NCBI RefSeq assembly: GCF_902713425.1
Contig: NC_081190.1
Span: 99,083,571-99,147,570, forward strand
Length of the DNA stretch: 64,000 nucleotides
Direction of reading: 5' to 3'
From: Acipenser ruthenus
Lineage: Eukaryota > Chordata > Actinopteri > Acipenseriformes > Acipenseridae
A model generated the notes under the pieces. That model did not search any database, had not been told where the DNA came from, and worked only from the letters and a program-made list of their open reading frames with translations. The number at the start of each line of letters is the position of its first letter. Position 1 is the stretch's first letter. The position numbers were made by a program, and so were the translations under genes. Positions 8,470 to 21,467 of this stretch are shown piece after piece.

Positions 8470-9139
8470 TTCTTTCTGCAGCTTGACAGGGGGCGCTATT
8501 TCCCTTGTTATTTATGTTACTAACCTGGAAGCTGTAAGTCTAAACATCGTTTTCTTTTTTTGGTTTTTTTATTGTCCCATTCCACACACGAACAAGTATT
8601 GTATCAGCCTTTACTGGTTTTGAAAACTGAGTTAGGACAGAAAGGGTTATCGTATTATATTCTAAGCCGAAACTACCAGTAGCGGTCCGATACAAACAAA
8701 TGTGAACAGGGTTAAGACAAAAGTACTGACGAGTTTTGCTAGTTATGGTTAGTTTAATTAATTAAAAAAAGAAATAACAGTTGATGAAGTACTTTTTATT
8801 ATAGTAACAGAACGAGACATGTTTTAAAGCCACAAACTGCGTGTTTAGATTATTGTGCCAAACAAGAGAACAAAACGAGCATATCAACCAAGAACGGATT
8901 TAGTGACCCGTTCATTCGTTCGAGTTTATTTATATTATGTGTGACCTTAACAAATGTTTGACCAATGTTTTGCTTGCTTTCTTTTTGAAAGTCGTACATT
9001 TGTTACATTTTTTTTATTTCGTTTACGCAGACGTGTATACAGACCCGTCGCTTCTTTTGCGGAACATCTCACATGCTGCTGCACGAATGACGTCGTCCTG
9101 TGTAAATCCTGGCATCTTGTCCTCCAATGATAAAGGCGC

Positions 9140-9319
9140 ATGCAAATATATACCGAGAGGCATTACGGGAATGCAATTTATAAATACTTATACTGAAAAC
9201 TGAAGGAACCCATTACACCCAACAGACTGGAAAGTGCGATATGATAACAATGAAAATGTTATATTAGGAAAAGAGTGTTTCTTTAAATTGCAGATGTAGG
9301 CACCGTTTCTTTGAAAAAT
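9140..9319 (+). promoter_or_regulatory. U1 promoter, unit 4
   Basis: Octamer 9140..9147, SPH/Staf 9154..9171, PSE 9300..9319. Confidence 0.85.
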
Positions 9320-9360
9320 GTCTCTTGTGGACGGGTGACGACTCGCAATGTGTACAACTC

Positions 9361-9524
9361 ATACTTACCTGGCAGGGGAGATACCATGATCATGAAGGTG
9401 GTTCACCCAGGGCGAGGCTCGGCCATTGCACTCCGGCTGTGCTGACCCCTGCAAATTCCCCAAATGCGGGAATCTCGACTGCATAATTTCTGGTAGTGGG
9501 GGACTGCGTTCGCGCTCTCCCCTG
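9361..9524 (+). ncRNA. RNU1: U1 snRNA, unit 4 (G93A variant)
   Basis: One change, G to A at nt 93 (9453), at the base of stem-loop 3. 3' box 9533..9544. Confidence 0.96.
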
Positions 9525-9828
9525 AAACTATGGTCAAAGACAGAAACAAACACGAACCCGTCGCAGGAAGGAACTCACTCACTCACTAGTTGTTCAACAA
9601 CTCTCCGGCAGGCGGCTTCGTCACACAGGGAGTCAGGTTTTCTTTAAAAGGAGCTCAATGTTTTTAGCTTTCTGACTGTCAAATAAATAGCTACGTGGTT
9701 CCTGCACATCTATTTCCATGTTTCGTTATTTTTTATTGACAAGACTAAAAGTAAAGACTCAGCAGTGTCTGTATCAAAGTTTTTATTTTTATTTTAAATA
9801 ATTGGAAATCATTTTCGAGCTTATCAGT

Positions 9829-10075
9829 TTTATTTATTTAGTTGATGTTTTTTATTCAGATAAACTGTGCATCACAACTGCTGCTGCTGCTGCAGAGTCA
9901 CTTACAATAGGACCTGGGTTTTACATCTCATTTGAAGGAAGGAGCACAAGGAGGTTAAGGGACTTGCTCAGGGACAGGGTCACACACAATGAGCCAGTGG
10001 CTGAGCTGGGATTGAACCAGGAACCTCCCGGTAACAAGAGCTTTTCTTTAACCACCTGACCACTAAGCCCCTTAA
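9829..10075 (-). mobile_element. CORE-like SINE, unit 4
   Basis: (CTG)5, as in unit 2. Confidence 0.8.
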
Positions 10076-10142
10076 AACATATCTTGGCAGACAAACACTT
10101 TAATTAGACAACATAAAACCACATACAAGCAGATTTACAAGC

Positions 10143-10391
10143 AGGGCTGCAATCGCGTTCGCGCTCTCCCCTGATGTTATAGTCAAAGTTAAAAACACAG
10201 GTATTGAAAGCAATTAGCGATTATCTATATATCTCCAGCAGGTGGCTCTGTCAGACTGGGAATGAGATTTTGTTTTTTCTTTCGGAGCGTATAATGTTCT
10301 AGAAAGTACCAAAGTGTTTTATGTACATGTATTGTGAAGTGTTTCATCTTGAGAAGACAAAGTAACGAGTCAGCGGCACGTGTATCAAAGT
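10143..10391 (+). pseudogene. U1 3'-end relic, unit 4
   Basis: Exact U1 3'-end block at 10155..10173. Confidence 0.75.
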
Positions 10392-11240
10392 TACAAAGTT
10401 GCTAATATTAAAGAAGACGAGGTTCAGCGGTACAGTTGTTTTTTTTAAAACATAGTGTTTCAGCTCTGTACAGACGTTCTATGTCGTTATCCGTTATTGA
10501 TTCAGCTTTATTTAGATGATTGCCTTTACCTTGTTTTAATTTCCCGTTCCTCTGAGATACGAATCTACCAGCTTTACATCTTTTTTTTTTTTTTTTAACG
10601 TATTCTCATTTTGTTGATCATTAATGCACATTTCTGTACTGTGGGTGTTGTCGAGCGATTGAAAACGAGACATTTTGTGTTTGAATTGAAAGTGATGGTC
10701 TCGAGGAGTCGAACAAGTCACAATAAGCCTTCATCCATGTATCATGTAACCACATGTATGCTGTCTCTAACTGGAGGAGAGGGACCCTTGCAGTACTGCT
10801 CAGCCTAAAGAACCACACGAGTTGTTTGAAAGGGGGATTTATTTTGTAGAATAAACATCAAATTGGTTTCAGGGCATACAGTCCTCCAACGGCAACACAG
10901 CTCAGTACAGCTGAGATCCATTACAACACTGCTGCAGATTCAAACTAAAAGAGGGTAATATACAAAATGGATGCCTTTGAGAACTTAACACTTTCAATGC
11001 CAACGTGTGGCTACTACTTTGTGAACATACAATTTCGCAAGAATCTAATGGCACTTTTAATGCTGCTATATATACACACACAGACACACGGACACACGGG
11101 CCCGCACACGTGGAGCCCAGAGCTGCTTAAATGTTAACGTTTGTGACAAATTAGAGATCTGGAAATCCCTCCCCCAACCTGTCATTGCATGAATGATATT
11201 AACTTAATACTATGAAAGAGATAAACCAAGACTGTCGTTC

Positions 11241-11360
11241 GCTTACGGCCATACCACCTTGAGAACGCCCGATCTCGTCTGATCTCGGAAGCTAAGCAAG
11301 GTCGGGCCTGGTTAGTACTTGGATGGGAGACCGCCTGGGAATACCAGGTGCTGTAAGCTT
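11241..11360 (+). rRNA. RN5S: 5S rRNA, unit 4
   Basis: Common 5S sequence with intact C box. Confidence 0.98.
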
Positions 11361-12030
11361 TTCTTTCTGCAGCTTGACAGGGGGCGCTATTTCCCTTGTT
11401 ATTTATGTTACTAACCTGGAAGCTGTAAGTCTAAACATCGTTTTCTTTTTTTGGTTTTTTTATTGTCCCATTCCACACACGAACAAGTATTGTATCAGCC
11501 TTTACTGGTTTTGAAAACTGAGTTAGGACAGAAAGGGTTATCGTATTATATTCTAAGCCGAAACTACCAGTAGCGGTCCGATACAAACAAATGTGAACAG
11601 GGTTAAGACAAAAGTACTGACGAGTTTTGCTAGTTATGGTTAGTTTAATTAATTAAAAAAAGAAATAACAGTTGATGAAGTACTTTTTATTATAGTAACA
11701 GAACGAGACATGTTTTAAAGCCACAAACTGCGTGTTTAGATTATTGTGCCAAACAAGAGAACAAAACGAGCATATCAACCAAGAACGGATTTAGTGACCC
11801 GTTCATTCGTTCGAGTTTATTTATATTATGTGTGACCTTAACAAATGTTTGACCAATGTTTTGCTTGCTTTCTTTTTGAAAGTCGTACATTTGTTACATT
11901 TTTTTTATTTCGTTTACGCAGACGTGTATACAGACCCGTCGCTTCTTTTGCGGAACATCTCACATGCTGCTGCACGAATGACGTCGTCCTGTGTAAATCC
12001 TGGCATCTTGTCCTCCAATGATAAAGGCGC

Positions 12031-12210
12031 ATGCAAATATATACCGAGAGGCATTACGGGAATGCAATTTATAAATACTTATACTGAAAACTGAAGGAAC
12101 CCATTACACCCAACAGACTGGAAAGTGCGCTATGATAACAATGAAAATGTTATATTAGGAAAAGAGTGTTTCTTTAAATTGCAGATGTAGGCACCGTTTC
12201 TTTGAAAAAT
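12031..12210 (+). promoter_or_regulatory. U1 promoter, unit 5
   Basis: Octamer 12031..12038, SPH/Staf 12045..12062, PSE 12191..12210. GCGCTATG variant as in units 1 and 3. Confidence 0.85.
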
Positions 12211-12251
12211 GTCTCTTGTGGACGGGTGACGACTCGCAATGTGTACAACTC

Positions 12252-12415
12252 ATACTTACCTGGCAGGGGAGATACCATGATCATGAAGGTGGTTCACCCA
12301 GGGCGAGGCTCGGCCATTGCACTCCGGCTGTGCTGACCCCTGCGAATTCCCCAAATGCGGGAATCTCGACTGCATAATTTCTGGTAGTGGGGGACTGCGT
12401 TCGCGCTCTCCCCTG
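12252..12415 (+). ncRNA. RNU1: U1 snRNA, unit 5
   Basis: No difference from unit 1 noticed. 3' box 12424..12435. Confidence 0.97.
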
Positions 12416-12727
12416 AAACTATGGTCAAAGACAGAAACAAACACGAACCCGTCGGAGGAAGGAACTCACTCACTCACTCACTCACTAGTTATTCAACAAC
12501 TCTCCGGCAGGCGGCTTCGTCACACAGGGAGTCAGGTTTTCTTTAAAAGGAGCTCAATGTTTTTAGCTTTCTGACTGTCAAATAAATAGCTACGTGGTTC
12601 CTGCACATCTATTTCCATGTTTCGTTATTTTTTATTGACAAGACTAAAAGTAAAGACTCAGCAGTGTCTGTATCAAAGTTTTTATTTTTATTTTAAATAA
12701 TTGGAAATCATTTTCGAGCTTATCAGT

Positions 12728-12775
12728 TTTATTTATTTAGTTGATGTTTTTTATTCAGATAAACTGTGCATCACA

Positions 12776-12813
<38 letters not shown>

Positions 12814-12995
12814 AGAGTCACTTACAATAGGACCTGGGTTTTACATCTCATTTGAAGGAAGGAGCACAAGGAGGTTAAGGGACTTGCTCAGGGACAGGGT
12901 CACACACAATGAGCCAGTGGCTGAGCTGGGATTGAACCAGGAACCTCCCGGTAACAAGAGCTTTTCTTTAACCACCTGACCACTAAGCCCCTTAA
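12728..12995 (-). mobile_element. CORE-like SINE, unit 5
   Basis: Longest allele, (CTG)12, shared with unit 6. Confidence 0.8.
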
Positions 12996-13062
12996 AACAT
13001 ATCTTGGCAGACAAACACTTTAATTAGACAACATAAAACCACATACAAGCAGATTTACAAGC

Positions 13063-13311
13063 AGGGCTGCAATCGCGTTCGCGCTCTCCCCTGATGTTAT
13101 AGTCAAAGTTAAAAACACAGGTATTGAAAGCAATTAGCGATTATCTATATATCTCCAGCAGGTGGCTCTGTCAGACTGGGAATGAGATTTTGTTTTTTCT
13201 TTCGGAGCGTATAATGTTCTAGAAAGTACCAAAGTGTTTTATGTACATGTATTGTGAAGTGTTTCATCTTGAGAAGACAAAGTAACGAGTCAGCGGCACG
13301 TGTATCAAAGT
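13063..13311 (+). pseudogene. U1 3'-end relic, unit 5
   Basis: Exact U1 3'-end block at 13075..13093. Confidence 0.75.
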
Positions 13312-14161
13312 TACAAAGTTGCTAATATTAAAGAAGACGAGGTTCAGCGGTACAGTTGTTTTTTTTAAAACATAGTGTTTCAGCTCTGTACAGACGTTCT
13401 ATGTCGTTATCCGTTATTGATTCAGCTTTATTTAGATGATTGCCTTTACCTTGTTTTAATTTCCCGTTCCTCTGAGATACGAATCTACCAGCTTTACATC
13501 TTTTTTTTTTTTTTTTTAACGTATTCTCATTTTGTTGATCATTAATGCACATTTCTGTAATGTGGGTGTTGTCGAGCGATTGAAAACGAGACATTTTGTG
13601 TTTGAATTGAAAGTGATGGTCTCGAGGAGTCGAACAAGTCACAATAAGCCTTCATCCATGTATCATGTAACCACATGTATGCTGTCTCTAACTGGAGGAG
13701 AGGGACCCTTGCAGTACTGCTCAGCCTAAAGAACCACACGAGTTGTTTGAAAGGGGGATTTATTTTGTAGAATAAACATCAAATTGGTTTCAGGGCATAC
13801 AGTCCTCCAACGGCAACACAGCTCAGTACAGCTGAGATCCATTACAACACTGCTGCAGATTCAAACTAAAAGAGGGTAATATACAAAATGGATGCCTTTG
13901 AGAACTTAACACTTTCAATGCCAACGTGTGGCTACTACTTTGTGAACATACAATTTCGCAAGAATCTAATGGCACTTTTAATGCTGCTATATATACACAC
14001 ACAGACACACGGACACACGGGCCCGCACACGTGGAGCCCAGAGCTGCTTAAATGTTAACGTTTGTGACAAATTAGAGATCTGGAAATCCCTCCCCCAACC
14101 TGTCATTGCATGAATGATATTAACTTAATACTATGAAAGAGATAAACCAAGACTGTCGTTC

Positions 14162-14281
14162 GCTTACGGCCATACCACCTTGCGAACGCCCGATCTCGTC
14201 TGATCTCGGAAGCTAAGCAAGGTCGGGCCTGGTTAGTACTTGGATGGGAGACCGCCTGGGAATACCAGGTGCTGTAAGCTT
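14162..14281 (+). rRNA. RN5S: 5S rRNA, unit 5 (A22C variant)
   Basis: C instead of A at nt 22 (14183), in the loop next to helix II. The internal promoter boxes are unchanged. Confidence 0.97.
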
Positions 14282-14951
14282 TTCTTTCTGCAGCTTGACA
14301 GGGGGCGCTATTTCCCTTGTTATTTATGTTACTAACCTGGAAGCTGTAAGTCTAAACATCGTTTTCTTTTTTTGGTTTTTTTATTGTCCCATTCCACACA
14401 CGAACAAGTATTGTATCAGCCTTTACTGGTTTTGAAAACTGAGTTAGGACAGAAAGGGTTATCGTATTATATTCTAAGCCGAAACTACCAGTAGCGGTCC
14501 GATACAAACAAATGTGAACAGGGTTAAGACAAAAGTACTGACGAGTTTTGCTAGTTATGGTTAGTTTAATTAATTAAAAAAAGAAATAAAAGTTGATGAA
14601 GTACTTTTTATTATAGTAACAGAACGAGACATGTTTTAAAGCCACAAACTGCGTGTTTAGATTATTGTGCCAAACAAGAGAACAAAACGAGCATATCAAC
14701 CAAGAACGGATTTAGTGACCCGTTCATTCGTTCGAGTTTATTTATATTATGTGTGACCTTAACAAATGTTTGACCAATGTTTTGCTTGCTTTCTTTTTGA
14801 AAGTCGTACATTTGTTACATTTTTTTTATTTCGTTTACGCAGACGTGTATACAGACCCGTCGCTTCTTTTGCGGAACATCTCACATGCTGCTGCACGAAT
14901 GACGTCGTCCTGTGTAAATCCTGGCATCTTGTCCTCCAATGATAAAGGCGC

Positions 14952-15131
14952 ATGCAAATATATACCGAGAGGCATTACGGGAATGCAATTTATAAATACT
15001 TATACTGAAAACTGAAGGAACCCATTACACCCAACAGACTGGAAAGTGCGATATGATAACAATGAAAATGTTATATTAGGAAAAGAGTGTTTCTTTAAAT
15101 TGCAGATGTAGGCACCGTTTCTTTGAAAAAT
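14952..15131 (+). promoter_or_regulatory. U1 promoter, unit 6
   Basis: Octamer 14952..14959, SPH/Staf 14966..14983, PSE 15112..15131. Confidence 0.85.
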
Positions 15132-15172
15132 GTCTCTTGTGGACGGGTGACGACTCGCAATGTGTACAACTC

Positions 15173-15336
15173 ATACTTACCTGGTAGGGGAGATACCATG
15201 ATCATGAAGGTGGTTCACCCAGGGCGAGGCTCGGCCATTGCACTCCGGCTGTGCTGACCCCTGCGAATTCCCCAAATGCGGGAATCTCGACTGCATAATT
15301 TCTGGTAGTGGGGGACTGCCTTCGCGCTCTCCCCTG
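15173..15336 (+). ncRNA. RNU1: U1 snRNA, unit 6 (C13T, G148C variant)
   Basis: Two changes: C13T (15185), just after the 5' splice-site recognition sequence and in the 5' strand of the long-range helix H; and G148C (15320), which breaks the pair next to the TTCG loop of stem-loop 4. 3' box 15345..15356. The most altered full-length U1 in the window; it may be less active. Confidence 0.95.
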
Positions 15337-15648
15337 AAACTATGGTCAAAGACAGAAACAAACACGAACCCGTCGGAGGAAGGAACTCACTCACTCACTC
15401 ACTCACTAGTTATTCAACAACTCTCCGGCAGGCGGCTTCGTCACACAGGGAGTCAGGTTTTCTTTAAAAGGAGCTCAATGTTTTTAGCTTTCTGACTGTC
15501 AAATAAATAGCTACGTGGTTCCTGCACATCTATTTCCATGTTTCGTTATTTTTTATTGACAAGACTAAAAGTAAAGACTCAGCAGTGTCTGTATCAAAGT
15601 TTTTATTTTTATTTTAAATAATTGGAAATCATTTTCGAGCTTATCAGT

Positions 15649-15696
15649 TTTATTTATTTAGTTGATGTTTTTTATTCAGATAAACTGTGCATCACA

Positions 15697-15734
<38 letters not shown>

Positions 15735-15916
15735 AGAGTCACTTACAATAGGACCTGGGTTTTACATCTCATTTGAAGGAAGGAGCACAAGGAGGTTAAG
15801 GGACTTGCTCAGGGACAGGGTCACACACAATGAGCCAGTGGCTGAGCTGGGATTGAACCAGGAACCTCCCGGTAACAAGAGCTTTTCTTTAACCACCTGA
15901 CCACTAAGCCCCTTAA
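15649..15916 (-). mobile_element. CORE-like SINE, unit 6
   Basis: (CTG)12, as in unit 5. Confidence 0.8.
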
Positions 15917-15983
15917 AACATATCTTGGCAGACAAACACTTTAATTAGACAACATAAAACCACATACAAGCAGATTTACAAGC

Positions 15984-16232
15984 AGGGCTGCAATCGCGTT
16001 CGCGCTCTCCCCTGATGTTATAGTCAAAGTTAAAAACACAGGTATTGAAAGCAATTAGCGATTATCTATATATCTCCAGCAGGTGGCTCTGTCAGACTGG
16101 GAATGAGATTTTGTTTTTTCTTTCGGAGCGTATAATGTTCTAGAAAGTACCAAAGTGTTTTATGTACATGTATTGTGAAGTGTTTCATCTTGAGAAGACA
16201 AAGTAACGAGTCAGCGGCACGTGTATCAAAGT
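15984..16232 (+). pseudogene. U1 3'-end relic, unit 6
   Basis: Exact U1 3'-end block at 15996..16014. Confidence 0.75.
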
Positions 16233-17081
16233 TACAAAGTTGCTAATATTAAAGAAGACGAGGTTCAGCGGTACAGTTGTTTTTTTTAAAACATAGTGTT
16301 TCAGCTCTGTACAGACGTTCTATGTCGTTATCCGTTATTGATTCAGCTTTATTTAGATGATTGCCTTTACCTTGTTTTAATTTCCCGTTCCTCTGAGATA
16401 CGAATCTACCAGCTTTACATCTTTTTTTTTTTTTTTTAACGTATTCTCATTTTGTTGATCATTAATGCACATTTCTGTACTGTGGGTGTTGTCGAGCGAT
16501 TGAAAACGAGACATTTTGTGTTTGAATTGAAAGAGATGGTCTCGAGGAGTCGAACAAGTCACAATAAGCCTTCATCCATGTATCATGTAACCACATGTAT
16601 GCTGTCTCTAACTGGAGGAGAGGGACCCTTGCAGTACTGCTCAGCCTAAAGAACCACACGAGTTGTTTGAAAGGGGGATTTATTTTGTAGAATAAACATC
16701 AAATTGGTTTCAGGGCATACAGTCCTCCAACGGCAACACAGCTCAGTACAGCTGAGATCCATTACAACACTGCTGCAGATTCAAACTAAAAGAGGGTAAT
16801 ATACAAAATGGATGCCTTTGAGAACTTAACACTTTCAATGCCAACGTGTGGCTACTACTTTGTGAACATACAATTTCGCAAGAATCTAATGGCACTTTTA
16901 ATGCTGCTATATATACACACACAGACACACGGACACACGGGCCCGCACACGTGGAGCCCAGAGCTGCTTAAATGTTAACGTTTGTGACAAATTAGAGATC
17001 TGGAAATCCCTCCCCCAACCTGTCATTGCATGAATGATATTAACTTAATACTATGAAAGAGATAAACCAAGACTGTCGTTC

Positions 17082-17201
17082 GCTTACGGCCATACCACCT
17101 TGAGAACGCCCGATCTCGTCTGATCTCGGAAGCTAAGCAAGGTCGGGCCTGGTTAGTACTTGGATGGGAGACCGCCTGGGAATACCAGGTGCTGTAAGCT
17201 T
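17082..17201 (+). rRNA. RN5S: 5S rRNA, unit 6
   Basis: Common 5S sequence. Upstream spacer carries the AAAGAGATGG marker. Confidence 0.98.
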
Positions 17202-17871
17202 TTCTTTCTGCAGCTTGACAGGGGGCGCTATTTCCCTTGTTATTTATGTTACTAACCTGGAAGCTGTAAGTCTAAACATCGTTTTCTTTTTTTGGTTTTT
17301 TTATTGTCCCATTCCACACACGAACAAGTATTGTATCAGCCTTTACTGGTTTTGAAAACTGAGTTAGGACAGAAAGGGTTATCGTATTATATTCTAAGCC
17401 GAAACTACCAGTAGCGGTCCGATACAAACAAATGTGAACAGGGTTAAGACAAAAGTACTGACGAGTTTTGCTAGTTATGGTTAGTTTAATTAATTAAAAA
17501 AAGAAATAACAGTTGATGAAGTACTTTTTATTATAGTAACAGAACGAGACATGTTTTAAAGCCACAAACTGCGTGTTTAGATTATTGTGCCAAACAAGAG
17601 AACAAAACGAGCATATCAACCAAGAACGGATTTAGTGACCCGTTCATTCGTTCGAGTTTATTTATATTATGTGTGACCTTAACAAATGTTTGACCAATGT
17701 TTTGCTTGCTTTCTTTTTGAAAGTCGTACATTTGTTACATTTTTTTTATTTCGTTTACGCAGACGTGTATACAGACCCGTCGCTTCTTTTGCGGAACATC
17801 TCACATGCTGCTGCACGAATGACGTCGTCCTGTGTAAATCCTGGCATCTTGTCTTCCAATGATAAAGGCGC

Positions 17872-18051
17872 ATGCAAATATATACCGAGAGGCATTACGG
17901 GAATGCAATTTATAAATACTTATACTGAAAACTGAAGGAACCCATTACACCCAACAGACTGGAAAGTGCGATATGATAACAATGAAAATGTTATATTAGG
18001 AAAAGAGTGTTTCTTTAAATTGCAGATGTAGGCACCGTTTCTTTGAAAAAT
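17872..18051 (+). promoter_or_regulatory. U1 promoter, unit 7
   Basis: Octamer 17872..17879, SPH/Staf 17886..17903, PSE 18032..18051. Confidence 0.85.
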
Positions 18052-18092
18052 GTCTCTTGTGGACGGGTGACGACTCGCAATGTGTACAACTC

Positions 18093-18256
18093 ATACTTAC
18101 CTGGCAGGGGAGATACCATGATCATGAAGGTGGTTCACCCAGTGCGAGGCTCGGCCATTGCACTCCGGCTGTGCTGACCCCTGCGAATTCCCCAAATGCG
18201 GGAATCTCGACTGCATAATTTCTGGTAGTGGGGGACTGCGTTCGCGCTCTCCCCTG
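18093..18256 (+). ncRNA. RNU1: U1 snRNA, unit 7 (G51T variant)
   Basis: G51T (18143) at the base of stem-loop 2. U1A loop, Sm site and 5' end are unchanged. 3' box 18265..18276. Confidence 0.96.
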
Positions 18257-18568
18257 AAACTATGGTCAAAGACAGAAACAAACACGAACCCGTCGGAGGA
18301 AGGAACTCACTCACTCACTCACTCACTAGTTATTCAACAACTCTCCGGCAGGCGGCTTCGTCACACAGGGAGTCAGGTTTTCTTTAAAAGGAGCTCAATG
18401 TTTTTAGCTTTCTGACTGTCAAATAAATAGCTACGTGGTTCCTGCACATCTATTTCCATGTTTCGTTATTTTTTATTGACAAGACTAAAAGTAAAGACTC
18501 AGCAGTGTCTGTATCAAAGTTTTTATTTTTATTTTAAATAATTGGAAATCATTTTCGAGCTTATCAGT

Positions 18569-18815
18569 TTTATTTATTTAGTTGATGTTTTTTATTCAGA
18601 TAAACTGTGCATCACAACTGCTGCTGCTGCTGCAGAGTCACTTACAATAGGACCTGGGTTTTACATCTCATTTGAAGGAAGGAGCACAAGGAGGTTAAGG
18701 GACTTGCTCAGGGACAGGGTCACACACAATGAGCCAGTGGCTGAGCTGGGATTGAACCAGGAACCTCCCGGTAACAAGAGCTTTTCTTTAACCACCTGAC
18801 CACTAAGCCCCTTAA
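18569..18815 (-). mobile_element. CORE-like SINE, unit 7
   Basis: (CTG)5. Confidence 0.8.
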
Positions 18816-18882
18816 AACATATCTTGGCAGACAAACACTTTAATTAGACAACATAAAACCACATACAAGCAGATTTACAAGC

Positions 18883-19131
18883 AGGGCTGCAATCGCGTTC
18901 GCGCTCTCCCCTGATGTTATAGTCAAAGTTAAAAACACAGGTATTGAAAGCAATTAGCGATTATCTATATATCTCCAGCAGGTGGCTCTGTCAGACTGGG
19001 AATGAGATTTTGTTTTTTCTTTCGGAGCGTATAATGTTCTAGAAAGTACCAAAGTGTTTTATGTACATGTATTGTGAAGTGTTTCATCTTGAGAAGACAA
19101 AGTAACGAGTCAGCGGCACGTGTATCAAAGT
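18883..19131 (+). pseudogene. U1 3'-end relic, unit 7
   Basis: Exact U1 3'-end block at 18895..18913. Confidence 0.75.
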
Positions 19132-19980
19132 TACAAAGTTGCTAATATTAAAGAAGACGAGGTTCAGCGGTACAGTTGTTTTTTTTAAAACATAGTGTTT
19201 CAGCTCTGTACAGACGTTCTATGTCGTTATCCGTTATTGATTCAGCTTTATTTAGATGATTGCCTTTACCTTGTTTTAATTTCCCGTTCCTCTGAGATAC
19301 GAATCTACCAGCTTTACATCTTTTTTTTTTTTTTTTAACGTATTCTCATTTTGTTGATCATTAATGCACATTTCTGTACTGTGGGTGTTGTCGAGCGATT
19401 GAAAACGAGACATTTTGTGTTTGAATTGAAAGTGATGGTCTCGAGGAGTCGAACAAGTCACAATAAGCCTTCATCCATGTATCATGTAACCACATGTATG
19501 CTGTCTCTAACTGGAGGAGAGGGACCCTTGCAGTACTGCTCAGCCTAAAGAACCACACGAGTTGTTTGAAAGGGGGATTTATTTTGTAGAATAAACATCA
19601 AATTGGTTTCAGGGCATACAGTCCTCCAACGGCAACACAGCTCAGTACAGCTGAGATCCATTACAACACTGCTGCAGATTCAAACTAAAAGAGGGTAATA
19701 TACAAAATGGATGCCTTTGAGAACTTAACACTTTCAATGCCAACGTGTGGCTACTACTTTGTGAACATACAATTTCGCAAGAATCTAATGGCACTTTTAA
19801 TGCTGCTATATATACACACACAGACACACGGACACACGGGCCCGCACACGTGGAGCCCAGAGCTGCTTAAATGTTAACGTTTGTGACAAATTAGAGATCT
19901 GGAAATCCCTCCCCCAACCTGTCATTGCATGAATGATATTAACTTAATACTATGAAAGAGATAAACCAAGACTGTCGTTC

Positions 19981-20100
19981 GCTTACGGCCATACCACCTT
20001 GAGAACGCCCGATCTCGTCTGATCTCGGAAGCTAAGCAAGGTCGGGCCTGGTTAGTACTTGGATGGGAGACCGCCTGGGAATACCAGGTGCTGTAAGCTT
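19981..20100 (+). rRNA. RN5S: 5S rRNA, unit 7
   Basis: Common 5S sequence. Confidence 0.98.
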
Positions 20101-20770
20101 TTCTTTCTGCAGCTTGACAGGGGGCGCTATTTCCCTTGTTATTTATGTTACTAACCTGGAAGCTGTAAGTCTAAACATCGTTTTCTTTTTTTGGTTTTTT
20201 TATTGTCCCATTCCACACACGAACAAGTATTGTATCAGCCTTTACTGGTTTTGAAAACTGAGTTAGGACAGAAAGGGTTATCGTATTATATTCTAAGCCG
20301 AAACTACCAGTAGCGGTCCGATACAAACAAATGTGAACAGGGTTAAGACAAAAGTACTGACGAGTTTTGCTAGTTATGGTTAGTTTAATTAATTAAAAAA
20401 AGAAATAACAGTTGATGAAGTACTTTTTATTATAGTAACAGAACGAGACATGTTTTAAAGCCACAAACTGCGTGTTTAGATTATTGTGCCAAACAAGAGA
20501 ACAAAACGAGCATATCAACCAAGAACGGATTTAGTGACCCGTTCATTCGTTCGAGTTTATTTATATTATGTGTGACCTTAACAAATGTTTGACCAATGTT
20601 TTGCTTGCTTTCTTTTTGAAAGTCGTACATTTGTTACATTTTTTTTATTTCGTTTACGCAGACGTGTATACAGACCCGTCGCTTCTTTTGCGGAACATCT
20701 CACATGCTGCTGCACGAATGACGTCGTCCTGTGTAAATCCTGGCATCTTGTCCTCCAATGATAAAGGCGC

Positions 20771-20950
20771 ATGCAAATATATACCGAGAGGCATTACGGG
20801 AATGCAATTTATAAATACTTATACTGAAAACTGAAGGAACCCATTACACCCAACAGACTGGAAAGTGCGATATGATAACAATGAAAATGTTATATTAGGA
20901 AAAGAGTGTTTCTTTAAATTGCAGATGTAGGCACCGTTTCTTTGAAAAAT
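20771..20950 (+). promoter_or_regulatory. U1 promoter, unit 8
   Basis: Octamer 20771..20778, SPH/Staf 20785..20802, PSE 20931..20950. Confidence 0.85.
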
Positions 20951-20991
20951 GTCTCTTGTGGACGGGTGACGACTCGCAATGTGTACAACTC

Positions 20992-21155
20992 ATACTTACC
21001 TGGCAGGGGAGATACCATGATCATGAAGGTGGTTCACCCAGGGCGAGGCTCGGCCATTGCACTCCGGCTGTGCTGACCCCTGCGAATTCCCCAAATGCGG
21101 GAATCTCGACTGCATAATTTCTGGTAGTGGGGGACTGCGTTCGCGCTCTCCCCTG
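20992..21155 (+). ncRNA. RNU1: U1 snRNA, unit 8
   Basis: No difference from unit 1 noticed. 3' box 21164..21175. Confidence 0.97.
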
Positions 21156-21467
21156 AAACTATGGTCAAAGACAGAAACAAACACGAACCCGTCGGAGGAA
21201 GGAACTCACTCACTCACTCACTCACTAGTTATTCAACAACTCTCCGGCAGGCGGCTTCGTCACACAGGGAGTCAGGTTTTCTTTAAAAGGAGCTCAATGT
21301 TTTTAGCTTTCTGACTGTCAAATAAATAGCTACGTGGTTCCTGCACATCTATTTCCATGTTTCGTTATTTTTTATTGACAAGACTAAAAGTAAAGACTCA
21401 GCAGTGTCTGTATCAAAGTTTTTATTTTTATTTTAAATAATTGGAAATCATTTTCGAGCTTATCAGT

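Larger units (their letters stand above)
5801..11598 (+). repeat. Higher-order dimer, copy B (units 3+4)
   Basis: Same alternating marks as copy A; unit lengths are 2907 and 2891 bp. Copy B differs from A by a U1 G93A change in unit 4 and by the poly-T tract, where unit 2 has a C interruption and unit 4 is uninterrupted. A recent 5.8-kb duplication explains this best. Confidence 0.85.
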
